From positions 2,046,001 to 2,110,000 of the forward strand of contig NZ_LR134290.1 of the NCBI RefSeq assembly GCF_900636545.1: a stretch of DNA of 64,000 nucleotides, given 5' to 3'. Within the stretch, counting starts at the first letter, position 1. The number at the start of each line of letters is the position of its first letter. The stretch is from Pseudomonas mendocina. Lineage in GTDB: Bacteria; Pseudomonadota; Gammaproteobacteria; Pseudomonadales; Pseudomonadaceae. This document shows positions 49,179 through 57,577 of this stretch, piece by piece. The position numbers were made by a program, and so were the translations under genes. The notes below the pieces were generated by a model. It was not told the DNA's origin. It ran no database searches and was given only the letters and a program-made list of their open reading frames with translations.

Positions 49179-50174
49179 GTGAATACCAGTCAGCTCGTCG
49201 ATCCCTTCGGTCGACGCATCACCTACCTGCGGTTGTCGGTGACCGACCGCTGCGATTTTCGCTGCACCTACTGCATGAGCGAAGACATGCAGTTCGCACC
49301 GCGTGCACAGATTCTCAGCCTGGAAGAGCTCTACGCCGTGGCCGATGCCTTCATCGGCCTGGGCGTAAGGCGTATTCGCATCACCGGTGGCGAGCCGCTG
49401 GTGCGCAAGAACCTGCTCAGCCTGCTGCAGCGCCTGGGCGCACGTGACGAGCTGGATGACCTGGCAATCACCACCAATGGTTCGCAACTCGGCGAGCTGG
49501 CGCCGCAATTGCGTGCGGCCGGTGTACGCCGTCTGAACATCAGCCTGGACTCTCTGCAGCGCGAGCGTTTCGCCGCATTCACCCGGCGCGACAAGCTCGA
49601 CCAGGTGTTGGCAGGCATCGAGGCGGCACGTGCTGCCGGCTTCGACAGGATCAAGCTCAACAGCGTGGTGCAAAGCGGGCGTAACGACGACGAGGTGCTC
49701 GATCTGGTCGAGTTCGCCATCGACCGTGGCCTGGATATCAGCTTCATCGAGGAAATGCCGCTGGGCAGTGTGGTCAGCCACAGTCGCGAGCAGACGTTCT
49801 GCTCCAGTGACGAGGTGCGTCAGCGCATCGAACAGCGGCACTCGCTGGTGCGCAGCAGCACGGTAACCGGCGGTCCCTCGCGCTACTGGCAGGTGGTCGG
49901 TAGCGATACGCGAGTCGGCTTTATCTCGCCGCACAGTCACAACTTCTGCGGTGACTGCAACCGTGTGCGGGTTACTGCCGAGGGCAAGCTGGTGCTCTGC
50001 CTTGGCCATGACAATGCGCTGGATCTCAAGCGTCTGCTACGCGCCTATCCGGGTGACGGCGAGCGCTTGCGTCAGGCGCTGGTCGAGGCGTTGCGCCTGA
50101 AGCCCGAACGACATCACTTCGCCACCGACGAGCAGGTCCAGGTGGTGCGCTTCATGAGCATGACCGGCGGATAG
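49179..50174 (+). CDS. moaA: GTP 3',8-cyclase MoaA (second copy)
   Basis: MoaA is a radical-SAM enzyme that begins molybdenum cofactor synthesis from GTP. The 331-residue protein starts at a GTG with AGGAGA upstream. It has the N-terminal cluster motif CDFRCTYCM, the SAM stretch RIRITGGEPLVRKN, the second cluster motif CGDCNRVRVTAEGKLVLC, and the required C-terminal Gly-Gly (MTGG). No other moa genes are near. Its location in the purine region suggests extra cofactor for xanthine dehydrogenase, as with the moaA2 of related pseudomonads. Confidence 0.93.
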   Translation: MNTSQLVDPFGRRITYLRLSVTDRCDFRCTYCMSEDMQFAPRAQILSLEELYAVADAFIGLGVRRIRITGGEPLVRKNLLSLLQRLGARDELDDLAITTNGSQLGELAPQLRAAGVRRLNISLDSLQRERFAAFTRRDKLDQVLAGIEAARAAGFDRIKLNSVVQSGRNDDEVLDLVEFAIDRGLDISFIEEMPLGSVVSHSREQTFCSSDEVRQRIEQRHSLVRSSTVTGGPSRYWQVVGSDTRVGFISPHSHNFCGDCNRVRVTAEGKLVLCLGHDNALDLKRLLRAYPGDGERLRQALVEALRLKPERHHFATDEQVQVVRFMSMTGG

Positions 50175-50217
50175 ACCCGCTTTCGCATTTCCACAAAGAA
50201 CAATAAGGAGGCTCTGC

Positions 50218-51057
50218 ATGAAGCCCGTACGACTGTGTCTGCTATCTACCGTTTTACTGAGCCCGAATGGCCTGGCCCAGACTTATGTGGTCGGTGTCGA
50301 GGACCTGCCGTTCGCGCCGCATTACAGCCTTGATGCCGATGGGCAATACCGCGGCTTCGCACGTGAGGTCCTGGACGCCTTCGCCGCAGACAGCGGCGTC
50401 AGCCTGAGCTACAAAGCGTTGCCGGTGGATCAGCTGCTGCCGGCCCTGCAGCGCGGCGAGATCGACTTCAAGTATCCCGACAGCCCACACTGGGCCGGCG
50501 CGCAAAAGGCGGGCATGGCGTTGCATTACAGCCGGGCCGTGGTCGATTACGTCGATGGTGTACTGGTAGCGCCGCAACGTCAGGGCATGGCGCTGGAGAG
50601 CATTCACCGCCTGGCGATGGTGCAGGGCTGGACGCCGCGGGGCTACGAGAGCTCCATCGACAGCGGGCAGATCCAGCTGAATTACAGCGACGACCTGCGC
50701 CAGATGATTCGTCAGGCCTTGAAGCAGGACACCGATGGTGCCTACTTCAATGTGGTGGTGGCGACGCATTATCTGGACAACATCCGCGCGCGGCCCGGTG
50801 CACTGGTGTTCGACCCCCGGTTGCCGCACACCCGTGGCAGTTTTCACCTGTCGAGCCAGCGTCATCCGCAACTGATCGCCCGCTTCGATCAATTTCTTGC
50901 CGAGCGCTCTGCCCAGGTGGCGGCACTCAAGGCGGACCATCGCGTCGAGGCCAACCTGGACAGCGAATACATGGGTGTCGAACAGTGGAAAGTGGATTTT
51001 CTCGAGCGCCAGAAAGCCAAAGCCGGCGCACAGGCGCCGGCTTCGTCCACTCGCTGA
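50218..51057 (+). CDS. Orphan periplasmic solute-binding protein (SBP_bac_3-like)
   Basis: The 279-residue protein has a signal peptide (cut after LAQ, about residue 21) and the start of a family 3 solute-binding fold: TYVVGVEDLPFAPHYSLDADGQYRGFAREVLDAF. The middle region, LQRGEIDFKYPDSP, is also typical. No ABC permease or ATPase is adjacent, so it may act with a distant transporter or as a sensor. AAGGAGG precedes the ATG. An inverted repeat with 10-base arms (51020-51043) lies in its 3' coding end. Confidence 0.78.
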   Translation: MKPVRLCLLSTVLLSPNGLAQTYVVGVEDLPFAPHYSLDADGQYRGFAREVLDAFAADSGVSLSYKALPVDQLLPALQRGEIDFKYPDSPHWAGAQKAGMALHYSRAVVDYVDGVLVAPQRQGMALESIHRLAMVQGWTPRGYESSIDSGQIQLNYSDDLRQMIRQALKQDTDGAYFNVVVATHYLDNIRARPGALVFDPRLPHTRGSFHLSSQRHPQLIARFDQFLAERSAQVAALKADHRVEANLDSEYMGVEQWKVDFLERQKAKAGAQAPASSTR

Positions 51058-51061
51058 GGGG

Positions 51062-52528
51062 TTAGACGGTGGCGTCGGCACGCTTCAGTGCCTGCGCCTG
51101 GCCGTGCATCAGGCCATAGTGCAGCACTGCACCAAGCAGGGCGCCGAGTAGCCAGGCATAGCCCGACAGTTGGCTCAGGGCTGGCGCCCATACCGAAGCG
51201 ACGGAGAACATCGAGCCGATGGCGAAGGCCAGCATCGCCTTGCGGTTCCAGCCGCCATCGAAGTAGTACGTCGAACCGACTTCGGCACTGAACAGCTGCT
51301 GCAGGTCGAGCTTGCGCCGGCGCACCAGGTAATAGTCGGCGACGATGATGCCGTACAGCGGCGCGAGCACGGCGCCCAGGGTGTCGACGAAAGCGGCGAT
51401 CCCGACGCTGCTAATGAAGGCCACCCACAGCGCGCCGATGAAGAAGGCGATGCCGGCGGTTATGAAGCCCCCGGTGCGGGCACTGATATGTGCCGGTGCC
51501 AGGTTGGCCAGGTCATAGGCTGGCGGGATGAAGTTGGCCACCAGGTTGATGCCCACGGTCGCGGCGAAGAAGGTCAGTGCGGCGATGATGGTCAGGGTCA
51601 GGTTGTCGACGCGCGCGACGATGTCGGTGGGGTTGGTCAGCGTCTCGCCGAACACCACCACGGTGCCGGCGGTGATCACCAGGGCGATCAGCGAGAAGAA
51701 CGCCAGGCTCACCGGCAAACCGAGGAAGTTGCCGATGGTCATCTGTTTTTCGCTTTTGACGAAGCGGGCGAAGTCGCCGTAGTTGATCACCACCGCGGCG
51801 AAGTAGGCGACCATGGTACCGACCACGGCGAAGAAGGCGGCCACCGGGCCGGCCTTGTATTCGCCCGAGCCACTGAAGATGTTGCCCAGCTCGCTGAGCA
51901 GGCTCGGGCCGGCCTTGTACCAGATCAGGCCCATCAGCGCGATCATCACCACGTAGACCAGCGGTCCGGCCCAATTGAGGAAGCGGGTTATCCAGCTCAT
52001 GCCGCAGACGAACAGCCCCACCTGGAACAGGCAGACGATCACGTAGGACAGCCAGCCGATGGCAGTCAGGCCCATGTACACGGCCGGAGCCTGTGGCTCA
52101 AGCAGCGAGTTCAGCAGCAGCGCCACGGCGGTGGAGGCGAAGTAAGTCTGCACGCCATACCAGAAGATGGCGACGATACCGCGCACCAGGGCAGGGAAGT
52201 TGGCGCCACGCACGCCCATGCTGGCACGGGCGAATACCGGGAAGGGGATGCCGTACTTGACGCTGGGTTTACCGGTCAGTTGCACCAGGCCCATGACGAT
52301 GAAGCCGGCGAGCACGATACCCGCCAGTACCGCCCAGCCATTGAGGCCGTAGGAAATGAACAGCGTCGCCGCCAGGGTGTAGCCGAACAGGCTTTGAATG
52401 TCATTCGACCAAACGTTGAAAATCTCGAACCAGCCCCAGGTGCGTTTCTCGGGAGCCAATGGGGCGAGGTCCTCGTTGTGTAGCGAGGGGTCGATGTTCT
52501 TGATACGAAAGTCTTCGGTGTTGGACAT
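51062..52528 (-). CDS. NCS1-family nucleobase:cation symporter
   Basis: The 488-residue, 12-helix membrane protein belongs to NCS1 (PucI/CodB/Mhp1 relatives): it begins with the family stretch TWGWFEIFNVWSNDIQSLFGY and has KYGIPFPVFARASMGVRGANFPALVRGIVAIFWYG split along helices 3-4. Substrates in the family include allantoin, uracil, cytosine and hydantoins. Purine-gene context favours allantoin or a purine base, but the sequence alone does not settle it. The upstream gap carries several operator candidates. Confidence 0.88.
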   Translation of the reverse strand: MSNTEDFRIKNIDPSLHNEDLAPLAPEKRTWGWFEIFNVWSNDIQSLFGYTLAATLFISYGLNGWAVLAGIVLAGFIVMGLVQLTGKPSVKYGIPFPVFARASMGVRGANFPALVRGIVAIFWYGVQTYFASTAVALLLNSLLEPQAPAVYMGLTAIGWLSYVIVCLFQVGLFVCGMSWITRFLNWAGPLVYVVMIALMGLIWYKAGPSLLSELGNIFSGSGEYKAGPVAAFFAVVGTMVAYFAAVVINYGDFARFVKSEKQMTIGNFLGLPVSLAFFSLIALVITAGTVVVFGETLTNPTDIVARVDNLTLTIIAALTFFAATVGINLVANFIPPAYDLANLAPAHISARTGGFITAGIAFFIGALWVAFISSVGIAAFVDTLGAVLAPLYGIIVADYYLVRRRKLDLQQLFSAEVGSTYYFDGGWNRKAMLAFAIGSMFSVASVWAPALSQLSGYAWLLGALLGAVLHYGLMHGQAQALKRADATV

Positions 52529-52625
52529 GGACAGCTCCCAGTTTTGTTCTTGCGCCGCGGCGATCTATGAGGAGATTTGTCTGCAGGTTTCGTTCCGATT
52601 TTGTATTCGTTGTATGACTGATTCC

Positions 52626-52635
52626 ATGTATACAG
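52626..52635. promoter_or_regulatory. GntR-type operator candidate (ATGTATACAG)
   Basis: ATGTATACAG contains the TGTATACA core and matches TTGTRYACAA at 8 of 10 positions. It is 98 bases before the NCS1 permease start. Confidence 0.45.
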
Positions 52636-52671
52636 CCATTTCAACAGTGTTTCGGTAGGAACCAGTTTGTG

Positions 52672-52681
52672 TTGTACACAT
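52672..52681. promoter_or_regulatory. GntR-type operator candidate (TTGTACACAT)
   Basis: TTGTACACAT keeps TTGT and ACA at the same spacing as the perfect sites at 59 and 61 kb. It lies about 145 bases before the NCS1 permease start. Confidence 0.45.
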
Positions 52682-52714
52682 AAAATTCGTTGCTGAATAT
52701 GGCTTTCGGATAAA

Positions 52715-52724
52715 TTGCACACAA
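52715..52724. promoter_or_regulatory. GntR-type operator candidate (TTGCACACAA)
   Basis: TTGCACACAA differs from TTGT-N2-ACAA at one arm position. Together with 52626 and 52672 it forms a cluster of three in front of the NCS1 permease. Confidence 0.4.
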
Positions 52725-52750
52725 AAAACTGTTTTTTTGTGATCAAAAAC

Positions 52751-52766
52751 TTGACCTTGCGGTCAG
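52751..52766. promoter_or_regulatory. RutR-like operator candidate
   Basis: TTGACCTTGCGGTCAG matches the E. coli RutR palindrome TTGACCA-N2-TGGTCAA at 11 of 14 positions. It is 27 bases from the nearest GntR-type candidate, in the NCS1 upstream gap. Confidence 0.5.
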
Positions 52767-52954
52767 TTGTGTGATTGCAAGTTGTTGATCAGGAGAAGGC
52801 TTGGCTGCTTCCGATTGTGCACCGAGGTGGTGCCGGATCTGCTTCTTGGGCGCTTGGTTGGTGCGCCCAGGTCGCTTCGCCAAAGGGGCGCGGCGCAGCT
52901 TACGGATGGTGTCTGCAGGGCGCGCCGTGCGTACCAGCCATTTACCGTTCAAAG

Positions 52955-52990
52955 AAAAAGGGGGAGGGCGCGAACGCCCATCCCCCTTTT
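52955..52990. terminator. Bidirectional terminator after the OmpK/Tsx-like gene
   Basis: AAAAAGGGGGAGGGCG, a CGAA loop, and CGCCCATCCCCCTTTT form a long stem with A-runs and T-runs on opposite sides. It closes the OmpK-like gene on the minus strand, whose stop is 51 bases away. Confidence 0.82.
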
Positions 52991-53040
52991 ACCTGGCCAT
53001 CGTCCCTACCCGACGTTGGCGAGGTTCGTTGTGGTCCTGA

Positions 53041-53901
53041 TCAGAAGTGGTACTTGACCAGCGCCTGTACCGCCGTCTGGTCGAAGCGGTCTCCCGAGCC
53101 ATCCACCGGCTTGACCCCGTACTTGGCCCGCCACATGTTGATCTCGGTGCCGACGTAGAGCTGCCGTTCCTTGCCGAACAGCGCCTTGCCGGCGTCCCAT
53201 TTGAGCTGGATCGAGGAGCCGACCGAAGTCTGGGTGCCAGCGTCGCGAGACGGCGAGCGCCAGTCCAGGAAGCCGTCGACGAGGAAGTCCTGATCACCCA
53301 GGCTGAAGGGGTATGCGGCGCTGACGGTCAGCTGGGTGGCGTAGCCGTTGCCGTCTGCGTCGTTGAAGAAGGTGTGGTTGTTGATCTTCACCTGATACAG
53401 GTTGGTCTTGAAGTAGGTGAAGCCGGGCACTTCCCAGTCCAGCCCGATGCCGTACAGGTAGTTCTCAGGCCCTGGGCCGCCTTCACCTTTCTCGTAGGTG
53501 AAGGCCGCGAATACATCCTTGACCGGGCCGGCGGCGAGCTTTTGCCCGGTCAGCCAGCTCAGGCTCACGCGTGGCGAGAACTCCATGTAGTAGAAGGAGT
53601 TACGGTCGTGCTGGCGGAAGGTGCCATTATCGAAGCTGCCGCGCGTCTGCACGTTGTCGGCGCGGATGTAGTCGAGGAAGTAGAAGATGTCGCCCCAGGC
53701 CCAGCCGCTGGCGTGTTCGAAGGTGAAGGTGGTCTGGGTGCGCTGCTCTTCAGCATTGAAATTCATGCGCTGGAAGTTCTCGCCATACAGGTACGACAGA
53801 CTGTTGTCCTGCCAGTAGAGCAGGTCGCCGGCGAGCGCTTGCTGGCCGCAGAACAGTCCGGCAGAGAGGGTCAGGCAGTGAGGCAGATGCTTGAGTTTCA
53901 T
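53041..53901 (-). CDS. Outer-membrane channel, Tsx/OmpK family
   Basis: The 286-residue protein has a signal peptide (cut near ALA-GDL), starts LLYWQDNSLSYLYGENF, and ends with the C-terminal Phe of a beta-barrel (LVKYHF). Alternating barrel strands and stretches such as DIFYFLDYIRADN and YYMEFSPRVSLSWLTG are typical of Tsx/OmpK nucleoside-specific channels. Lying 80 bases downstream of the NCS2 permease gene, it probably supplies the outer-membrane step of purine or nucleoside uptake. Confidence 0.9.
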   Translation of the reverse strand: MKLKHLPHCLTLSAGLFCGQQALAGDLLYWQDNSLSYLYGENFQRMNFNAEEQRTQTTFTFEHASGWAWGDIFYFLDYIRADNVQTRGSFDNGTFRQHDRNSFYYMEFSPRVSLSWLTGQKLAAGPVKDVFAAFTYEKGEGGPGPENYLYGIGLDWEVPGFTYFKTNLYQVKINNHTFFNDADGNGYATQLTVSAAYPFSLGDQDFLVDGFLDWRSPSRDAGTQTSVGSSIQLKWDAGKALFGKERQLYVGTEINMWRAKYGVKPVDGSGDRFDQTAVQALVKYHF

Positions 53902-53935
53902 GAATTGTCCTTGTTTTTGAGGTGCAAGCAGGTGC

Positions 53936-53959
53936 CTCCCGGCAGCAGGCTGCCGGGAG
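53936..53959 (-). other. Hairpin between the NCS2 permease and OmpK-like genes
   Basis: CTCCCGGCA and TGCCGGGAG are perfect 9-base arms in the 80-base gap between the two minus-strand genes. No T-run follows, so it may partially attenuate or stabilise the transcript rather than stop it. Confidence 0.45.
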
Positions 53960-53981
53960 TGGATCGAGTGGTTAATGCGGG

Positions 53982-55484
53982 TCAGCTGGTGCGCGCGTCC
54001 GGGGTAAGGTCGCGGCTCAGGGTCTTGAGGCTGCTGTCGTCGACGCTATCGTCGTCCTGGCGGTTCTGCAGCACGGTGTGCAGGTGCGCCTCGGGATCAT
54101 AGTCGTCCTCTTCCACTTCCTGCTGTTCGTCTGGCAGGAAAATGTTCAGCACGATGGCACTGAAGGCGCCGATGGTGATCGGTGAGCCGAAGATGTTCTT
54201 CAGCACGTCGGGCATGTGCGAGAGCACATCCGGCACGCCGGCTACACCCAGGCCCAGGCCCAGGGAAATGGCAACGATCAGCACGTTGCGGCGGTGCAGA
54301 CCGGCTTCGCTGAGAATCTTGATGCCGGCGACCGCGACGGTGCCGAACATGATCAGGGTGGCACCGCCCAGTACCGGCTTGGGCATCAGTTGCAGTACCG
54401 CGCCGACCACCGGGAACAGGCCGAGCAGGACCAGGATGCCGGCGATGTAGAAGGCTACGTGGCGGCTCGCCACGCCGGTGAGCTGAATTACCCCGTTGTT
54501 CTGGCTGAAGGTGGTCATTGGCAGGCTGTTGAACATGGCGGCGACTGCCGAGTTGCAACCGTCGGCCAGCACACCGGACTTGATCCGGCGCATGTACAGC
54601 GGGCCCTTGACCGGCTGCCTGGAGATGATCGAGTTGGCGGTCAGGTCGCCAGCGGTTTCCAGCGGAGTGATCAGGAAGATCACGGCGATGGGGACGAAGG
54701 CGATCCAGTCGAAACCGAAGCCGTACTTGAACGGCTGCGGCACGCTGATCAGTGGCACTTCGGCCATGTTGGCGAAATCCACCCGGCCGGTGAACCAGGC
54801 GACGGCGAAGCCGAGTGTCAGGCCGATGATCACTGCCGACAGGCGCAGCACCTGCGACGAGGCGCGGTTGAGCAGGACGATGGTACCCAGCACCAGGCCG
54901 CCGAGAGCCAGATGGTGCAACGCACCGAGGTCCGCGGCGCCGTAACCTCCGGCCAGGTCAGTCATGCCGACCTTGATCAGTGAAAGGCCCATCAGGCAGA
55001 TGATGGTACCGGTCACCACCGGGGTGATGACCTTGCGCAATTTGTTGATGAACTGGCTGAAGGCGATCTCGACGAAGGCGGCGCAGAAGCAGATGCCAAA
55101 TAGCGTGGCGAGTATTTCCTCCTCGCTGGCACCTCGTCCCTTGACGATGAAGCCTGCGCTGAGCACCACGCTGAGAAAACCGAAACTGGTGCCCTGCAGG
55201 CACAGCAGGCCGGAGCCGATCGGGCCGATGCGTTTGGCCTGGACGAAGGTGCCAAGGCCGGAGACGAACAACGCCATACTCACCAGATAGGGCACATGGG
55301 CGCCAAGGCCCAAGGCGCTGCCGACGATCAGGGTGGGGGTGATGATGCCGACGAAGCTGGCCAGCACATGCTGCAGCGCCGCGAAGATGGCAGGGGCGAA
55401 AGCTGGGGTGTCGTCCAGCTGGTAGATCAGGTCGTTGTTGACGACGGGCGTAGCTGGAGCTTGGGTGTTGCTGTCTGTGGTCAT
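53982..55484 (-). CDS. NCS2-family xanthine/uric acid permease
   Basis: The roughly 500-residue, 14-helix membrane protein is an NCS2 (nucleobase-ascorbate) transporter. It shows QHVLASFVGIITPTLIVG in the first helix, PLETAGDLTANSIIS, and the signature TTFSQNNGVIQLTGVASRH in helix 10. XanQ/UacT-type members carry xanthine or uric acid. Neighbouring puuD and allA genes favour urate. ATG 55484 is used; an in-frame ATG at 55499 is also possible. The acidic C-terminal tail (QQEVEEDDYDPEAH) is a further feature. Confidence 0.93.
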   Translation of the reverse strand: MTTDSNTQAPATPVVNNDLIYQLDDTPAFAPAIFAALQHVLASFVGIITPTLIVGSALGLGAHVPYLVSMALFVSGLGTFVQAKRIGPIGSGLLCLQGTSFGFLSVVLSAGFIVKGRGASEEEILATLFGICFCAAFVEIAFSQFINKLRKVITPVVTGTIICLMGLSLIKVGMTDLAGGYGAADLGALHHLALGGLVLGTIVLLNRASSQVLRLSAVIIGLTLGFAVAWFTGRVDFANMAEVPLISVPQPFKYGFGFDWIAFVPIAVIFLITPLETAGDLTANSIISRQPVKGPLYMRRIKSGVLADGCNSAVAAMFNSLPMTTFSQNNGVIQLTGVASRHVAFYIAGILVLLGLFPVVGAVLQLMPKPVLGGATLIMFGTVAVAGIKILSEAGLHRRNVLIVAISLGLGLGVAGVPDVLSHMPDVLKNIFGSPITIGAFSAIVLNIFLPDEQQEVEEDDYDPEAHLHTVLQNRQDDDSVDDSSLKTLSRDLTPDARTS

Positions 55485-55564
55485 GTCAGAGCCTGCCATT
55501 TGTTTTTATACGGTCATGGGCTTGCACGAGGCTTCACGGCACCTCTGTCCTGTCCGGCAGAAAC

Positions 55565-55580
55565 CTGTCTGCTCGGTCAG
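55565..55580. promoter_or_regulatory. Weak RutR-like half-site
   Basis: CTGTCTGCTCGGTCAG has a good right half (CGGTCAG) but a poor left half compared with the stronger sites at 52751, 59249 and 61690. It lies 81 bases before the NCS2 permease start. Noted because each comparable gap has both site types. Confidence 0.25.
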
Positions 55581-55634
55581 GATGTCCCGACTATAGCAAC
55601 TTGTGGACATGGTTAAAAACAATTTAATTCTGGA

Positions 55635-55644
55635 TTGTGCACAA
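55635..55644. promoter_or_regulatory. GntR-type operator candidate (TTGTGCACAA)
   Basis: TTGTGCACAA is a perfect 10-base palindrome matching TTGT-RY-ACAA fully. It is 151 bases before the NCS2 permease start and touches the T-run of the puuD terminator. Confidence 0.55.
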
Positions 55645-55683
55645 AAATGAACCGCCGGTCAGCTCGCGCTGCCGGCGGTTCAT
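55643..55683 (-). terminator. Intrinsic terminator after puuD
   Basis: ATGAACCGCCGG and CCGGCGGTTCAT form perfect 12-base arms around a 13-base loop. On the minus strand the stem is followed by TTTTTGTG. It ends the puuE-uraD-allA-puuD run about 49 bases after the puuD stop. Confidence 0.85.
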
Positions 55684-55731
55684 GGGTGTAAAAAGATGCC
55701 GCACCCGGCATGGGCGCGACATGTGTGGCAA

Positions 55732-57027
55732 TCAGTTGATCTGGGCGCCCTCGGCGATCCAGCTGCCGATCAGGTCGCGTTCGTCCTGGGTCATCTGGGT
55801 GATGTTGCCCAGCGGCATGATCTGCGAGGCCACGGTCTGCGCGTGGATCTTCGCAGCCTGCGCCTTCATCTGCTCGGGGGTGTCGAGCATCAGGCCGGCC
55901 GGTGCCGCACTGAACATCGGGCTGGTCGGGCTGGCCGAGTGGCACACGGTGCAACGCTCGTGGATCACACTTTCAACTTTGGCGAAGTCGCTCGCACCCG
56001 CGTTGGCGGCTGGTGTGCCATTCGTGCTGGCGGCTTGCTCGGCAGGGGCTGCAGGGCTTGGCTCCTCCACCTTGGCCTTTGCGGCACTGGACGGTTGCTC
56101 GACGGCTGCTACTGGAGCGGCTGTCGGTGCGCGCTGCGCCGGGGACGTGACGTAAGCCAGGCAGATCATGCCCAAGGCCGTGGCCGGTAAGGTCCAGACG
56201 TACTTGCTGCTGTCGTGGCGGGTGTTGAAGTAGTGACGCACCAGCACTGCGAGGATCGCGATGCCGGCCAGGATCGCCCAGTTGTACTGGCTGCCGTAGG
56301 TGCTCGGGAAGTGGTTGCTGATCATGATGAACAGCACCGGCAGGGTGAAGTAGTTGTTGTGCCGAGAACGCAGCAGGCCTTTGGCCGGCAGCAGCGGATC
56401 GGGCGTCGTGTTGGTTTCGATCGCCTTAACCAGCGCACGCTGGGCCGGCATGATGGTGAAGAACACGTTGCCGACCATGATGGTGCCGATGATGGCGCCA
56501 ACATGGATGTAGGCCGCGCGACCACTGAAAATCTGGCTGAAGCCGTAGGCGGCAGCAATGATCAGCACGAAGAGCACGGCGCCGAGCAGGGCGGGGCGCT
56601 TGCCCAGTGGCGAATCACAGAGGAAGTGGTAGATCACATAGCTGAGTGCCATGGAGCCGAGGCCAATGGCGATGGCCGCAGCTGGCGCCAGATCGACGCC
56701 CGGCTTGACCAGGTACAGACTGGGGTTGAGGTAATACACCACCAGCAGCAGGGCGACGCCCGAGAGCCAGGTGAAGTAGGCCTCCCATTTGAACCAGTGC
56801 AGATTCTCCGGCATTTTCGGCGGAGCCAACTTGTACTTTTCCAGGTGGTAGATACCGCCGCCGTGAATGGCCCAGAGGTCGCCCGACAGGCCCTCGCGTG
56901 GGTTGCTACGGTTGAGGTTGTTCTCCAGCCAGACGAAATAGAAGGATGCGCCGATCCAGGCGATACCGGTGATCATATGGATCCAGCGGATGCCCAGGTT
57001 TAGCCATTCGGTGAAATGTGCTTCCAC
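55732..57027 (-). CDS. puuD: Membrane urate oxidase PuuD (urate hydroxylase with cytochrome c domain)
   Basis: PuuD oxidises urate to 5-hydroxyisourate and passes electrons to cytochrome c instead of making peroxide. The 431-residue protein has an N-terminal eight-helix membrane domain with many conserved His (RWIHMITGIAWIGASFYFVWLEN split, YFTLPVLFIMISNHFPS). A Pro/Ala-rich linker follows, then a C-terminal cytochrome c domain with the heme motif CTVCH. The GTG at 57027 has AGAGG upstream; the longer frame is not credible. It is the last gene of the puuE-uraD-allA-puuD operon. Confidence 0.94.
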   Translation of the reverse strand: MEAHFTEWLNLGIRWIHMITGIAWIGASFYFVWLENNLNRSNPREGLSGDLWAIHGGGIYHLEKYKLAPPKMPENLHWFKWEAYFTWLSGVALLLVVYYLNPSLYLVKPGVDLAPAAAIAIGLGSMALSYVIYHFLCDSPLGKRPALLGAVLFVLIIAAAYGFSQIFSGRAAYIHVGAIIGTIMVGNVFFTIMPAQRALVKAIETNTTPDPLLPAKGLLRSRHNNYFTLPVLFIMISNHFPSTYGSQYNWAILAGIAILAVLVRHYFNTRHDSSKYVWTLPATALGMICLAYVTSPAQRAPTAAPVAAVEQPSSAAKAKVEEPSPAAPAEQAASTNGTPAANAGASDFAKVESVIHERCTVCHSASPTSPMFSAAPAGLMLDTPEQMKAQAAKIHAQTVASQIMPLGNITQMTQDERDLIGSWIAEGAQIN

Positions 57028-57073
57028 GATTCGTACCTCTTCCCGGGGGAGGCACGCCAGCCCCGGGCTTCTC

Positions 57074-57577
57074 TTATTGGTGGGGTTCGAGGAGAAGGAG
57101 CTCGTCCTCATTGAAGAAATGCTCATCGCAGTTGTTACCGGAACCACTGCGATCAACCACCAGGAAGTCATCCCGCTTTTCGATCGTCAGCACCGGGTGG
57201 TGCCAGACGCCGCGATGGTAATTGACGCCCTGCCTGCCATTGCTGAGGAAGGCACGGACGGACCCTGATACAGGTACATCGCCAAGTGGCGCGACCACGA
57301 TCAGAAAGGGGTTGCCGAGCAGCGGGATGAAAGCCTGGCTGCCCAACGGATGGCGTTCCAGCATGCGGATGGTCAACGGCATTTCCAGCGCCTCGGCACT
57401 GAAGATGCTGATGATTGCCTTGTCCTCCGGCTGTGCGGTCTCCACGGTGGCCAGCTTGTGATAGCGGCGGGTGGAACCGTTGTTGATCATGAAGAAGTCG
57501 CTGCCGTCGGTTTCGATCACGTCACCGAAAGGGGAGAAGGCTTCTTTGCTCAGGGGCTCGATGGTCAGGCTACGCAT
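57074..57577 (-). CDS. allA: Ureidoglycolate lyase AllA
   Basis: AllA splits ureidoglycolate to glyoxylate and urea. The 167-residue protein starts MRSLTIEPLSKEAFSPFGDVI and has the cupin-like family core VNYHRGVWHHPVLTIEKRDDFLVVDR near residues 118-143. It lies 69 bases downstream of uraD and 46 upstream of puuD. The enzyme that should make its substrate (allantoicase, alc) is not between uraD and allA, where it commonly sits. Confidence 0.93.
   Translation of the reverse strand: MRSLTIEPLSKEAFSPFGDVIETDGSDFFMINNGSTRRYHKLATVETAQPEDKAIISIFSAEALEMPLTIRMLERHPLGSQAFIPLLGNPFLIVVAPLGDVPVSGSVRAFLSNGRQGVNYHRGVWHHPVLTIEKRDDFLVVDRSGSGNNCDEHFFNEDELLLLEPHQ

Larger units (their letters stand above)
52529..53040. 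promoter_or_regulatory. Regulatory gap upstream of the NCS1 permease
   Basis: This 512-base gap has no gene. From the left it holds an AT-rich promoter-like part with GntR-type candidates at 52626, 52672 and 52715 and a RutR-like candidate at 52751. GTGCGCC-type repeat remnants lie around 52860-52935, and a strong terminator closes the OmpK gene at 52955. Confidence 0.6.

Noticed and set aside
52732..52747. TTTGTGATCAAAA as another GntR-type operator
   Set aside because: Its right arm is TCAA, not ACAA, so it does not fit the pattern of the clear sites.
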